A DNA stretch of 64,000 nucleotides from Paludibacteraceae bacterium (GTDB lineage Bacteria; Bacteroidota; Bacteroidia; Bacteroidales; Paludibacteraceae): contig CAJOIZ010000009.1 of assembly GCA_905234835.1 (NCBI GenBank), forward strand, positions 41,404-105,403, written 5' to 3'. The notes under the pieces are model-generated. The model was not told the DNA's origin and made no database searches. It saw nothing but the letters and a program-made list of their open reading frames with translations. Positions 24,194 through 32,641 of the stretch are shown piece after piece; position 1 is the stretch's first letter, and each line of letters begins with the position of its first letter. The position numbers were made by a program, and so were the translations under genes.

Positions 24194-24530
24194 CACTCCA
24201 AAGATTTTCTATATCATAATACTCGCGCATCGGGCGCAACATAATGTGTACAAATACCGTGCCATAGTCGAGTGCTATCCATTCGGCATTCTGCTTGCCG
24301 TCTGTGGCGAGCGGATGGATATGCGTTTGCGTACGCACATAGTAGTCCACTTCATCAGCAATGGCGTTGACCTGCGTGGGACTACCTCCCTCGGCTATGA
24401 CCATGTACTCCACGGGGGCTTCTGTTATTTTTCTGAGGTCTAACGAAACGATGCGCTGACCTTTCTTGTTGCGGATGCCTTCTACAATAGTGGCAACCAG
24501 TTGTTCGGTTGTAACGTCTTCTTTCTTCAT
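24162..24530 (-). CDS. rsfS: Ribosome silencing factor RsfS
   Basis: 122 residues, the normal size for RsfS/Iojap. The segment EQLVATIVEGIRNKKGQRIV, followed by SLDLRKITEAPVEYMVIAEG and later WIALDYGTVFVHIM, is the family signature. RsfS binds ribosomal protein uL14 and blocks subunit joining during starvation. The gene overlaps the 5' end of ftsH and follows the pseudouridine synthase gene by 27 bases. Confidence 0.93.
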   Translation of the reverse strand: MKKEDVTTEQLVATIVEGIRNKKGQRIVSLDLRKITEAPVEYMVIAEGGSPTQVNAIADEVDYYVRTQTHIHPLATDGKQNAEWIALDYGTVFVHIMLRPMREYYDIENLWSDGTTTEYAAD

Positions 24531-24557
24531 ATTTATATGTATATATCTTATTCGTTG

Positions 24558-25502
24558 TTAATGTTCTGCCATAAGGGAGACAAAGGATTTGGGGACAGGT
24601 GTTTCAAAATGAAGCGTCTGTTCGGTGACAGGGTGGATAAATTCCAACACGCGTGCGTGCAGGCAGAGCCGGTCTGTTTTCTTTTGCAGCAAGGCTTTGG
24701 CAAGAACCGTGTCATTGCCATGCCCGTACTTGCGGTCACCTATAACGGGATGTCCTATTGAAGCCAAGTGGACACGAATCTGATTGGTGCGTCCTGTTTC
24801 CAAATGCAGTTCAACAAGGGACAATCCTCCTTTGTTGGGCAGAGGGAGCGAGGTGTTTGCCGTCTCTTTCAGCACCTCGTAATTGGTAATGGCAAGGTCA
24901 CCTCCGTCATCCACAGGCGAGGAATAGACCATTGCGTTCCGTTTGTCCTCCGTGAACCACGAGCGAATCTGCCCCTGCTTCTTGTCAAAGACACCTTCGG
25001 CAACCGCCACATAAGTGCGACCGGTAACAATCTGCCGCCAGTATTCACGCATATAGTGTTGCAGTTCAGCCGACTTGGCAAAGACGAGCAGTCCCGATGT
25101 CTCGCGGTCAAGGCGGTGTACTACGAACACTCCGTTGCGCGAGTTCTGCTTTTTGACATAGGCACGAAGAACTGAGTAAGCCGTCGTTTCGGACGAACCA
25201 GCTGTCGTGGGGACAGACAGCAGACCGTTCTTCTTCTCCACTACAATGAGGCTGTCATCCTCATAGACAAGGCGGAGACGGGGATGGCGCAGTTCAACAG
25301 CACCCTGTCCGTTGCGCACGGTTACTTTGTCGCCTGTCTGCAGCAGAGTGTCGAACTGTGAAACAACCACACCGTTGACCGACACCAAACGGTGCTGCAG
25401 CCAACGTTTGGCGTTCGTGCGGGTGGTTCCTATCGTGTTAATAAGAAAAGAGATGAGGTCAGACGGTTGCCGGACCGGATATTCAGTGGCTTTGCTTTTC
25501 AT
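24558..25502 (-). CDS. RluA-family 23S rRNA/tRNA pseudouridine synthase
   Basis: 314 residues. An S4-like RNA-binding domain (about 12-60) precedes the catalytic domain. The catalytic aspartate is D132 in HRLDRETSGLLVF, with the later family motifs TGRTNQIRVHLASIGHPVIG and LHAR. It isomerises uridine to pseudouridine in structured RNA; which position cannot be told. Its ATG overlaps the FNT-family stop (ATGA, 4 bp). Confidence 0.92.
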   Translation of the reverse strand: MKSKATEYPVRQPSDLISFLINTIGTTRTNAKRWLQHRLVSVNGVVVSQFDTLLQTGDKVTVRNGQGAVELRHPRLRLVYEDDSLIVVEKKNGLLSVPTTAGSSETTAYSVLRAYVKKQNSRNGVFVVHRLDRETSGLLVFAKSAELQHYMREYWRQIVTGRTYVAVAEGVFDKKQGQIRSWFTEDKRNAMVYSSPVDDGGDLAITNYEVLKETANTSLPLPNKGGLSLVELHLETGRTNQIRVHLASIGHPVIGDRKYGHGNDTVLAKALLQKKTDRLCLHARVLEFIHPVTEQTLHFETPVPKSFVSLMAEH

Positions 25503-26125
25503 ACGTTGTCAGGATTAGGACGGACAATCACCCTATAGAGGTTGCATCCGATGAAATTGCCGACTACCAGCATACTATATAGGAGCAGTATGCTTCCCAC
25601 ATTCTCCGCCCAGAAGGAGAAGGGCACGGTTAGGTAGTAAAAGGCGTCGGCTATGCAGTGCGGGAAGCCGCAATGGATAAAGAGCGGGACGGCAAAGAGT
25701 AGTGGAATCCAATTGCCTATCTCATTGCCCTTGCGGGCAAAGGTGACGGCGGTGGTCATCAGTATGCCGCAACCAATACTCAATACCCCTGCTTTCCACC
25801 AACCTACTTGAAGGCGGCTCTCCAGCAGGCTCTGCGCCGTCTCTTGCAAAGGAAGAGGCGAGCAACGCGCTATCAGTGCGATGAGCATACAGCCTACCCA
25901 ATTACCCACTAATATGAGTATCAGTTCTTTCATTTCCTGACCGTTCTGCACAAAACCCGCCGTACCCGTGAAGAGTTTGAGCCGGTACTTGACCACCGTA
26001 GCCAGTCCGAAAATGAAGAGGAACGTGCCGATGGTCTTGCCAGCAAGAAACCCGTAACCTGCGAGGGCTATGCAGACACCTGCGAATACCGCCGAGAGGA
26101 AGATTTGCAAAAGATGGTTTTTCAT
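25499..26125 (-). CDS. Formate/nitrite transporter-family (FNT) membrane protein
   Basis: 208 residues with six predicted helices. GTAGFVQNGQEMKELILILVG in part and LVVGNFIGCNLYRV near the end resemble the FNT fold of pentameric formate or nitrite channels. The length is below the usual 260-280 residues because loops and termini are short; no disruption is visible. It sits 2 nt after the hexosaminidase stop and overlaps the pseudouridine synthase start. The transported ion is unknown. Confidence 0.7.
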   Translation of the reverse strand: MKNHLLQIFLSAVFAGVCIALAGYGFLAGKTIGTFLFIFGLATVVKYRLKLFTGTAGFVQNGQEMKELILILVGNWVGCMLIALIARCSPLPLQETAQSLLESRLQVGWWKAGVLSIGCGILMTTAVTFARKGNEIGNWIPLLFAVPLFIHCGFPHCIADAFYYLTVPFSFWAENVGSILLLYSMLVVGNFIGCNLYRVIVRPNPDNV

Positions 26126-26127
26126 TG

Positions 26128-28278
26128 TTATTCAATCCACTGCCAAACAGTATTGGACATACGACCGAGATAACGCCAACGGGCTTTCAGCACGCGCGCC
26201 GTACCATAGTCATCGGTAACAAGGGGGAGAGTCTTTTTGTCAAGGAAGAAAGGTGCGGTGTAGGTTTGCCATGTTGTGCCGCCATCCAGTGTGTACTCAA
26301 TCTCACTGCCTGTCATTTCAGTACCAATAACGGTGTTCATATATACCATGTCGTTGGTAATATGGATGCCCGGAAGCTGAAGGTGGAAGTTATGGTTGTC
26401 CGAAGCGAGACGGGGCAGTATATAATGATAGACGAGCGATGTGAACTCGGGCAGAGTCAGTGCGGAGCGGTTGTTCCATGCGCGTTCGGAGAGACCGAAC
26501 ATCTTGGGGTAGAGCTGCCATTCCACCTGACGGAAACTGCGTATGGGTTCCGCCCACAACTGTGCGTTCAAGCCGATGACGTTGGGATGGTCGAGCGGTT
26601 CCCAGTCGAAGGCGCGGTACTCGTCGGTGAAGCCACCCCAGTCAAGACCTTTCTCCTCGTGGTGGCGGCAGTAGGCGAAATCGAAGTACATGTGGTTGGC
26701 GGTCGCCAGCACAACCTGATAGCCTGAATCCGCCATCTGCTGCGGCTTCTCCATACCGTTGTGCCAGCTGTAGCAGACGGCACCCGACTCGGGTCGGCAG
26801 AACTCGGTAATCTCCTCCCACCCCATCGGTTGCAGGTCATAGCGGCGCAGGATGTCCAGCACACCGTTGATGAACGCCTGATGCTCGTCGTGCGTGAGCG
26901 AGCCTTCGGGCACTTCGTCGCCGCCGATGTTGAATACCTTGAACTCGGCACCGGCTTCCTCGTACATCTTTTTCAGCTCACTGACAACTGTTTCAATGAA
27001 CGTGAGCGCGTACGGGTTGGTAACAGCAATCACATTGTCGGTATATTCCTGCGCACCGTTGTATGCACGCTGGTCCATCAGGCTGTCGCTAAGTAAGGGA
27101 TAAAGGGCTTTCTTGCAAGCGCGCATGTGTCCAGGCATATCAATCTCGGGTATGACGCGGATATGGCGTTCGGCGGCATAACGCAGAATGCGTATATAAT
27201 CGTTGCGAGTGAGGAATCCGTTGGCGGTGTTCTTCGGGTCGGTGTAGTCCCATCCGCCTGCGTACATAGGATAGAGGCATTCCGTTTCGGTTAGCGTGTA
27301 GCCTCTACGCGCACCTTGTTCGGTCAGTTGCGGCAGTCCGGGAATCTCCACGCGCCATGCCTCGTCATCACTGATATGGAAATGGAGGGTGTTGAGTTTG
27401 CAGTCTGCCATAATGTCCAACACGCGCATCACGGAGTCGGCGGGGTAGAAATTGCGCACGATGTCCAGCATCACGCCGCGATGGTGCATGTCGGGATAAT
27501 CCTCAATCCGGCTCAAGCGGGTAGTCGCACCTATCTTGCTCAGGGTCTGGCGCGCATAATAAACGCCCGCGTCATCGGATGTCTCGATATAGACCGTGTC
27601 CGGCGTGAAGCGGATGATGTAGCCTTCGCTGATGATGCCGGGGTTGGTTATAACGGTTTGTACAGCGTCCTTTATGTAGCAGTCCGTTTCGCCCAATTCC
27701 GTCTTTTTAGGTTGCGGGAAGAAGGGGAAGAGCGTTTCAATGGGTTGCGCCGCCATGCGTTCCGCATTGTACTGATAACTATATTCGCCATCGGCATAGG
27801 GTGTTTTCTCCCACGTTTCAACAGCACGGAACATCTGTTCGCGGCGTGTGTATTTATCGGTAGTACACGTTACTGATACAGGTTCGGGGTGTTTGGTTGT
27901 TACGATAAAGAGTCCTTCGGGGTGTTTGTTCTCGCGTATGCCGTTGCCGCGAAAACGCAAGCAGTAGGTGCGCGAACTGTCCGCAGGAATGGGACGGTAG
28001 GTCTCTGAAGGACGGTAGCAGTGGTAACTACCCTGTATCTGCGTGCCGCAGATCTCGTCACCGTCCTGACAAATGGGAGCCATCGCCTCCATACAGAAGT
28101 AGAGTGTCCAATCGGAATCCAACTCTTTACCGGAAATGTTGGTGATGGTCAGATAAGCCTCCGCCACACGTGGTTCCACATCGTTCCTGCCAAATTCCCA
28201 ATGACAGGTAATAGGGGCTTCGTCCTTCGTGCAAGAAAGCAAAGCCAGACAATACAAGAAAACAAAAAACTTTTTCAT
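26128..28278 (-). CDS. GH20-family beta-N-acetylhexosaminidase lipoprotein
   Basis: 716 residues. A lipoprotein signal (about 1-16, FLYCLALLSC with C16) anchors it to a membrane. The GH20 N-terminal domain (about 180-250) and catalytic barrel (about 255-600) follow, with the catalytic pair D454-E455 in FNIGGDEV. Most GH20 enzymes have His two residues before the GG; here it is Asn. The C-terminal region (about 610-716) is beta-rich. It removes terminal GlcNAc/GalNAc from glycans, consistent with a mucin-degrading gut lifestyle. It is the first gene of the operon. Confidence 0.9.
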   Translation of the reverse strand: MKKFFVFLYCLALLSCTKDEAPITCHWEFGRNDVEPRVAEAYLTITNISGKELDSDWTLYFCMEAMAPICQDGDEICGTQIQGSYHCYRPSETYRPIPADSSRTYCLRFRGNGIRENKHPEGLFIVTTKHPEPVSVTCTTDKYTRREQMFRAVETWEKTPYADGEYSYQYNAERMAAQPIETLFPFFPQPKKTELGETDCYIKDAVQTVITNPGIISEGYIIRFTPDTVYIETSDDAGVYYARQTLSKIGATTRLSRIEDYPDMHHRGVMLDIVRNFYPADSVMRVLDIMADCKLNTLHFHISDDEAWRVEIPGLPQLTEQGARRGYTLTETECLYPMYAGGWDYTDPKNTANGFLTRNDYIRILRYAAERHIRVIPEIDMPGHMRACKKALYPLLSDSLMDQRAYNGAQEYTDNVIAVTNPYALTFIETVVSELKKMYEEAGAEFKVFNIGGDEVPEGSLTHDEHQAFINGVLDILRRYDLQPMGWEEITEFCRPESGAVCYSWHNGMEKPQQMADSGYQVVLATANHMYFDFAYCRHHEEKGLDWGGFTDEYRAFDWEPLDHPNVIGLNAQLWAEPIRSFRQVEWQLYPKMFGLSERAWNNRSALTLPEFTSLVYHYILPRLASDNHNFHLQLPGIHITNDMVYMNTVIGTEMTGSEIEYTLDGGTTWQTYTAPFFLDKKTLPLVTDDYGTARVLKARWRYLGRMSNTVWQWIE

Positions 28279-28382
28279 CTTTATGGTTAAATATATTGGT
28301 TATCTATTAATTATCGGCTTTTTGGCATCCCCGAAAGGGCACAAAACCGATGCTTATTCTTTGTTTTTTTCTTTTAGGCTTG

Positions 28383-28411
28383 CAAAGATACGATACTTTT
28401 GTGTACTTTTG
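28383..28411. promoter_or_regulatory. Divergent -7 boxes between hexosaminidase and nucleoside kinase genes
   Basis: Minus strand: TATCTTTG (28383-28390), leader about 100 nt. Plus strand: TACTTTTG at 28394-28401 and again at 28404-28411. The second would start transcription near 28417, so the kinase starts at the ATG at 28432, not at an earlier in-frame codon. Confidence 0.6.
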
Positions 28412-28431
28412 CAAGCCCGAAAAGAAAAACG

Positions 28432-30102
28432 ATGAACAAAATCACTATTTACTGCAAAAACGACCATCAGTACTACGACATCGAGTGCGGCAAGTCTTTG
28501 CTCGATTTGTACCGTCAGATAGGTCTGAAGTTGCGCTACCCGGTTGTGGCGGCACGAGTTAACTACAAGCTCCAAAGCCTTAACTTTACGCTTTACAAGC
28601 CCAAGGACATTGAGTTTCTTGATGCGTCTTCTTCGGCAGGAATGCGTTGTTATGTGCGCACGCTGTCAATGGTGATGGCTTGTGCCGTCAGGGAACTGTA
28701 TCCTGATGGCGATTTGCGCATTGAGCATCCTATATCCAAAGGCTATTTCTGCACAGTTCGCGACGCAGAAGGCAACAAAGTGAGCCTTGACAAGCAGGAC
28801 ATAGCCAACATAAAGGAGCGTATGCGGCAGATAATAGCGGAGGATCGCCCCATCGTTGAGGAAGAGAAACAGACCAAAGAAGTCATACGCCTCTTCACCG
28901 AACACAAGGAAGGGCAGACCACCCTATTCAAGACACTGGGTAACCCCTACTGCCGCTATTTCCGTATGGGCGAATTCATCGACTACTACACGGGCGTGCT
29001 GATGCCCTCCGCCGGCTATATCCACCTCTTTGATGTCATCCCCTACCACGATGATATGCTCCTGCGCATCCCCTGCCGACAGGATCCTATGCGGTTAGAA
29101 GACCTATGCACGCAGGATAAGATGTACGACATCTTCAAGGAGTATATGAACTGGTGCCAACTGCTGCATATATCCAATGTGGGCGAGTTCAACGAGTTCT
29201 GCAAGACGAAGAACCTGTTTGAGATGATCAAAGTCAGCGAGGCCCTACACGAAAAGAAAGTGTCAATGATCGCTGATATGATTGCCTCCCGTGAAGAGCG
29301 ACCGCGTTTCATCCTCATATCAGGACCCTCTTCGTCCGGCAAGACCACTTTCTCTATGCGTCTTCGCATTCAATTGATGGTGAACGGCATACAGCCTGTC
29401 GTCATCTCTATGGACAATTATTTTGTCAACCGCGAGGACACTCCCAAAGACGAGAACGGACAATGGGACTTCGAGCACCTGCACGCACTTGACCTTGATA
29501 CGTTCCGACGTGACCTCGGCGACCTGCTGGAAGGCAAGGAGGTGTCGCTGCCTACATTCAACTTCGAAACAGGCAAGCGCGAGTACCGAGGCAATAAACT
29601 GAAGTTGACCTCCGATATGATTTGTATCATAGAAGGACTGCACGCACTCAACCCCGAACTCATTCCCAATATCCCCAAGAAAGCCACATTCAAGGTCTTT
29701 GTCTCCGCAATCACCTCCGTTAACCTCGACAACCACAACTGGGTTCCAACTGCCGACCTCAGACTCATACGCCGCATCGTCCGCGACTACCGCTATCGGG
29801 GCTACTCGGCGCAGGACACCATCGGACGCTACGAGAGCGTCAAACGCGGCGAGGAAACATGGATATACCCCTATCAAGAGGAGGCGGATGTGATGTTCAA
29901 CTCCGCACTGCTATTTGAACTGGCGGTACTCAAGCGCCACGCCGAACCCATAATCGCTGAAGTACCCAAATACACCAACGAATATACCGACGCTCACCGA
30001 CTACTCAAAGAACTCAGTTACTTTGAACCCATAACCGAAAAGAACATACCACCTACCAGCTTCCTCCGCGAATTCGTCGGCGGCAGTTCGTTCCGATACT
30101 AA
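28432..30102 (+). CDS. TGS/SAD-uridine kinase fusion (nucleoside kinase)
   Basis: 556 residues from ATG 28432. The N-terminal part (about 1-65, YCKNDHQYYDIECGKSLLDL) is TGS-like. A threonyl-tRNA-synthetase-like second domain (about 66-220) lacks synthetase catalysis. The C-terminal uridine-kinase-like P-loop domain has GPSSSGKT (298-305). This fusion is standard in Bacteroidota and Firmicutes and is annotated as nucleoside kinase, with the partner-domain role unknown. It is divergent from the hexosaminidase operon and followed 15 nt later by the SPOR gene. Confidence 0.88.
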   Translation: MNKITIYCKNDHQYYDIECGKSLLDLYRQIGLKLRYPVVAARVNYKLQSLNFTLYKPKDIEFLDASSSAGMRCYVRTLSMVMACAVRELYPDGDLRIEHPISKGYFCTVRDAEGNKVSLDKQDIANIKERMRQIIAEDRPIVEEEKQTKEVIRLFTEHKEGQTTLFKTLGNPYCRYFRMGEFIDYYTGVLMPSAGYIHLFDVIPYHDDMLLRIPCRQDPMRLEDLCTQDKMYDIFKEYMNWCQLLHISNVGEFNEFCKTKNLFEMIKVSEALHEKKVSMIADMIASREERPRFILISGPSSSGKTTFSMRLRIQLMVNGIQPVVISMDNYFVNREDTPKDENGQWDFEHLHALDLDTFRRDLGDLLEGKEVSLPTFNFETGKREYRGNKLKLTSDMICIIEGLHALNPELIPNIPKKATFKVFVSAITSVNLDNHNWVPTADLRLIRRIVRDYRYRGYSAQDTIGRYESVKRGEETWIYPYQEEADVMFNSALLFELAVLKRHAEPIIAEVPKYTNEYTDAHRLLKELSYFEPITEKNIPPTSFLREFVGGSSFRY

Positions 30103-30117
30103 ATCCGTATCGCTGCT

Positions 30118-30585
30118 ATGAAAAAACATTTTTTTACCATAGTCTTGTTGCTCACATTCGTAGCATGGGCTGATGCACAGACGCCCGCGGCTACTGAAAC
30201 CGACTCACTACCTTATCCGCAAATCTTAACCGATATGCCCAATGTGCATATCGTGCAAGACCCGGCAATCACCCAGTTGATGCAAGAAAAGATCGCCGGT
30301 GTCGAAACATCTGATAGGGAGAGTACCGGCTGGCGCGTACAGGTCTATTCATCCAATATCCCTGTGCAGTCCAAATCAGAAGCCCTCGCGTTGGAAGCCA
30401 AACTCAAAGACGCTATCACCCAGCCCGTATATATCATCTCCACACCACCTTTCATCAAGGTTCGTGTAGGAGATTTCCGTACACAGGAAGAGGCACAGGC
30501 GTTCAAGAATGAACTGATTAGTCTCTTCCCCGAAATGGTCGGCGACACTTACATAGTCCGAGACGACCATATCAAAATCCGCTAA
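30118..30585 (+). CDS. SPOR-domain exported protein
   Basis: 155 residues. A signal peptide (about 1-21, ending WADAQ) and a short spacer lead to a SPOR domain (about 62-150, GWRVQVYSSN, then KSEALALEAKLKD, then KVRVGDFRTQEEAQAFKNEL). SPOR domains bind denuded peptidoglycan glycan strands at septa. Gene ends at 30585; a GC-rich 7-bp hairpin at 30587-30609 follows. Confidence 0.88.
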   Translation: MKKHFFTIVLLLTFVAWADAQTPAATETDSLPYPQILTDMPNVHIVQDPAITQLMQEKIAGVETSDRESTGWRVQVYSSNIPVQSKSEALALEAKLKDAITQPVYIISTPPFIKVRVGDFRTQEEAQAFKNELISLFPEMVGDTYIVRDDHIKIR

Positions 30586-30643
30586 TACGCCCCTTCCTAC
30601 AGGGGGCGTTCCATTGGGTGCTTAGATAGGGAATAAGCACTCT

Positions 30644-30799
30644 TCAGCTGTTCTTATTCAAGATAATCAAGGCACCAATCACTCCCGGTATCCAACCGCA
30701 GAGAGTGAGCAGCAGCACAATTAACACAGAACCGCATCCGCGGTCAATCACCGCCAACGGCGGAAAGATAATCGCCAATAGGACTTGAAGACAGGACAT
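30644..30799 (-). CDS. YqaE/Pmp3-family small membrane protein
   Basis: 51 residues, ATG 30799, TGA 30644. Two helices: CLQVLLAIIFPPLAV (about 3-17) and VLIVLLLTLCGWIPGVIGA (about 25-43). The pattern FPPLAV, then L-x-L-x-x-x-G-W-x-P-G, then A-L-I-I, is the UPF0057/Pmp3 signature. Members affect membrane potential and stress tolerance. The gene is convergent with the SPOR gene. Confidence 0.9.
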   Translation of the reverse strand: MSCLQVLLAIIFPPLAVIDRGCGSVLIVLLLTLCGWIPGVIGALIILNKNS

Positions 30800-30875
30800 G
30801 GGTTTTTATAGTTTAGAGTTGAGAGTTGAAAGTTGAATGAAGTTGGAGAGTTGATAGTTTATGGTTGCAAATTAA

Positions 30876-30972
30876 AGTATACCCCTCCATATATAAGGCA
30901 AAAAAATGGCTAAATCTATCACCTCAAAAGCAAGTTTTTTCAAAAAAAATGCATTTTCTTTGTAAGTGACTG
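30876..30972. repeat. Dispersed intergenic repeat, copy 2 of 2
   Basis: Same ordered blocks as 83-169. It is preceded by GTTGAGAGTTGAAAGTTGAA low-complexity sequence and lies between the YqaE gene and the first gene of the defence island, so it may mark the island border. Bases 30800-31015 contain no gene. Confidence 0.7.
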
Positions 30973-31015
30973 ATTTTCTATGGTGCTATAGACTGATGCG
31001 GGCAAGGTATGGTGG

Positions 31016-31447
31016 TTAGTGTTCTAATTCCTCTATTAACTCGTCCAAGCTGATGCAAACCTTTGTGAAGAGTTTGTACATCAGTTCGGGTTCAAAACTG
31101 TCCCGGTCGGGGATAAGTGCATAGACCTTCCTACCCTTCCCTGCGAACCATCCCGCTTCGGTATGAGCCGAACGTCCACACGGAAGAACGAGCACACAGG
31201 CATCACAAGCGGTCATGGCTTCTATGTCATTCTTGAACTGCCGTTCTGCAATCGGGTGCGTGAGGTTGGCTTGGTACTCAGCGGGAGTCCAATCGGCACA
31301 ATGCTCGTCCACGTCGGTCCAATGGAATCCTGCATCACCCGAAGGCGGATTACGGAAGTCGTACACATCGTGACCTGCCACTCGCAGGGCTTTTACGACA
31401 TCGGGATAATATGTATTGCGCCAAGAGGACGCGACGTAGATGTGCAT
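31016..31447 (-). CDS. Nucleoside 2-deoxyribosyltransferase-like protein
   Basis: 143 residues. MHIYVASSWRNTYYPDVVKA is the Rossmann-like start. A region with DIEAMTACDACVLVLPCGRSAH, then TEAGWFAGKGRKVYAL, resembles deoxyribosyltransferase-fold nucleotide-processing enzymes (E in HTEAGW as possible nucleophile). Related domains occur as nucleotide-modifying parts of phage-defence systems, so a defence role is possible but not shown. It lies directly after a vsr gene fragment at the end of the island. Confidence 0.7.
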   Translation of the reverse strand: MHIYVASSWRNTYYPDVVKALRVAGHDVYDFRNPPSGDAGFHWTDVDEHCADWTPAEYQANLTHPIAERQFKNDIEAMTACDACVLVLPCGRSAHTEAGWFAGKGRKVYALIPDRDSFEPELMYKLFTKVCISLDELIEELEH

Positions 31448-31452
31448 GGTCT

Positions 31453-31548
31453 TTAACTATCTTTAATACGTTGAATCGGCTTGGTTGCCTTGCTGTGAAG
31501 GTGGGACATGCAGCGATGGCGTTGGTGTGGGGTTAATACGTCGGGCAT
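31453..31548 (-). pseudogene. N-terminal fragment of a vsr gene
   Basis: Reads MPDVLTPHQRHRCMSHLHSK and then ATKP, nearly the same as the first 24 residues of the intact Vsr at 34184-34645, then leaves the pattern (IQRIKDS) and stops. It is 31 codons in all. This is a second, truncated vsr copy at the edge of the island. Confidence 0.8.
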
Positions 31549-31551
31549 AGG

Positions 31552-32574
31552 TTAGTTCAACTTTTTAGTCTGCTGTTCAAGCGATTTGATGGTTTCGAGA
31601 TACGCTTCTTCTACAGGAGAAAGCGTGTTGTTTTGCCATTTACGATATTCTTCCGTTGCCTTGTCTATGGCTTGTTGATGGCTTACCTGCCCTGCATTAT
31701 CCAATAGTTTCTGTCCTGTTGATGAGAGAATCGAATCCAATTGCTGTATATAATCGCTCATGTACATCGGCACATGCCGCATGGCTTGGATTTCTGCAAA
31801 GTCAAAATATCCGGATACGAGGTTATTCAGCACTTTCAGCTCGTCCGTTGAGAGATAGTTCTTGGCAATAAAAGCCTCTTTGAGTGTCGGCCAATCGCCT
31901 TTAAAATTCGTCATGCCCATAAACGGTTGTTCGCTATCCGCGCGCTGATAAATTACCTCTGCAGCGGTGTGCCCATGTGCAGCAAAATGCAGTTTGTTCT
32001 GCACAATCTTGAAGAACTCGATTGATAATTCGCTCTTAGGATTATAATCTACGGACGTAGCATACAAATCAAGCACTTGCCGGTATAATACTTTCTCTGA
32101 TGAACGAATGTCACGGATACGATCAAGCAGCTCTTTCCAATAGTTGCCACCTCCCAAGTTCTTCAGCCTCTCATCGTCCATTGTAAAGCCTTTGATGATA
32201 TATTCGTTGAGGCGTTTGGTTGCCCACTGCCGGAAACGTGTTGCAATAACAGAACGGATACGATAACCAAGGGAGATAATCATGTCGAGGTTGTAGAAAG
32301 GAATCTCGCGTGACACCATTCTATTGCCTTCTTGTTGAACTTGTCGGAAATTCCGACAGGTTGCCTCTTGGAATAATTCTCCTTCCTCATAAATATGCTG
32401 AATATGTTCCACCACATTCGTGCGGGATGTCTGAAATAATTCAGCCATTTGTTGCTGTGTGAGCCACACAGTTTCTTGTTCCATACGGACATCAATATGT
32501 GTCCGTCCGTCCTCGCTCTGATAAATGAGGATGTTTCCGTTACCGAGATTTTTACTAATATCTTGTGTTTCCAT
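31552..32574 (-). CDS. RhuM-family virulence protein
   Basis: 340 residues. The N-terminal helix-turn-helix region (about 35-70, WLTQQQMAELFQTSRTNVVE) and the following YNLDMIISLGYRIRSVIATRFRQWA block (about 93-117) are the RhuM signature. A second part (about 185-330) has HFAAHGHTAAEVIYQRAD, a Fic/death-on-curing-like segment. RhuM genes are frequent in defence and pathogenicity islands; the molecular function is unknown. The start codon context (AATAATATGGAAACACAA) is shared with the ATP-binding gene at 32642-33976. Confidence 0.85.
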   Translation of the reverse strand: METQDISKNLGNGNILIYQSEDGRTHIDVRMEQETVWLTQQQMAELFQTSRTNVVEHIQHIYEEGELFQEATCRNFRQVQQEGNRMVSREIPFYNLDMIISLGYRIRSVIATRFRQWATKRLNEYIIKGFTMDDERLKNLGGGNYWKELLDRIRDIRSSEKVLYRQVLDLYATSVDYNPKSELSIEFFKIVQNKLHFAAHGHTAAEVIYQRADSEQPFMGMTNFKGDWPTLKEAFIAKNYLSTDELKVLNNLVSGYFDFAEIQAMRHVPMYMSDYIQQLDSILSSTGQKLLDNAGQVSHQQAIDKATEEYRKWQNNTLSPVEEAYLETIKSLEQQTKKLN

Positions 32575-32575
32575 A

Positions 32576-32599
32576 TTATTTCTTTTTATCCATCAAATC
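32576..32599 (-). pseudogene. Gene-end remnant R5 before the RhuM gene
   Basis: Codons D-L-M-D-K-K-K-stop, then ATATGG. R1 before 33976 reads E-L-M-D-K-K-E-stop with the same downstream bases. About 37 nt are shared, including the start of the following gene. Confidence 0.55.
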
Positions 32600-32641
32600 G
32601 CTCCTCAATGAAGCCTGCTTGAAAGAAAGCGACTGCAACTA

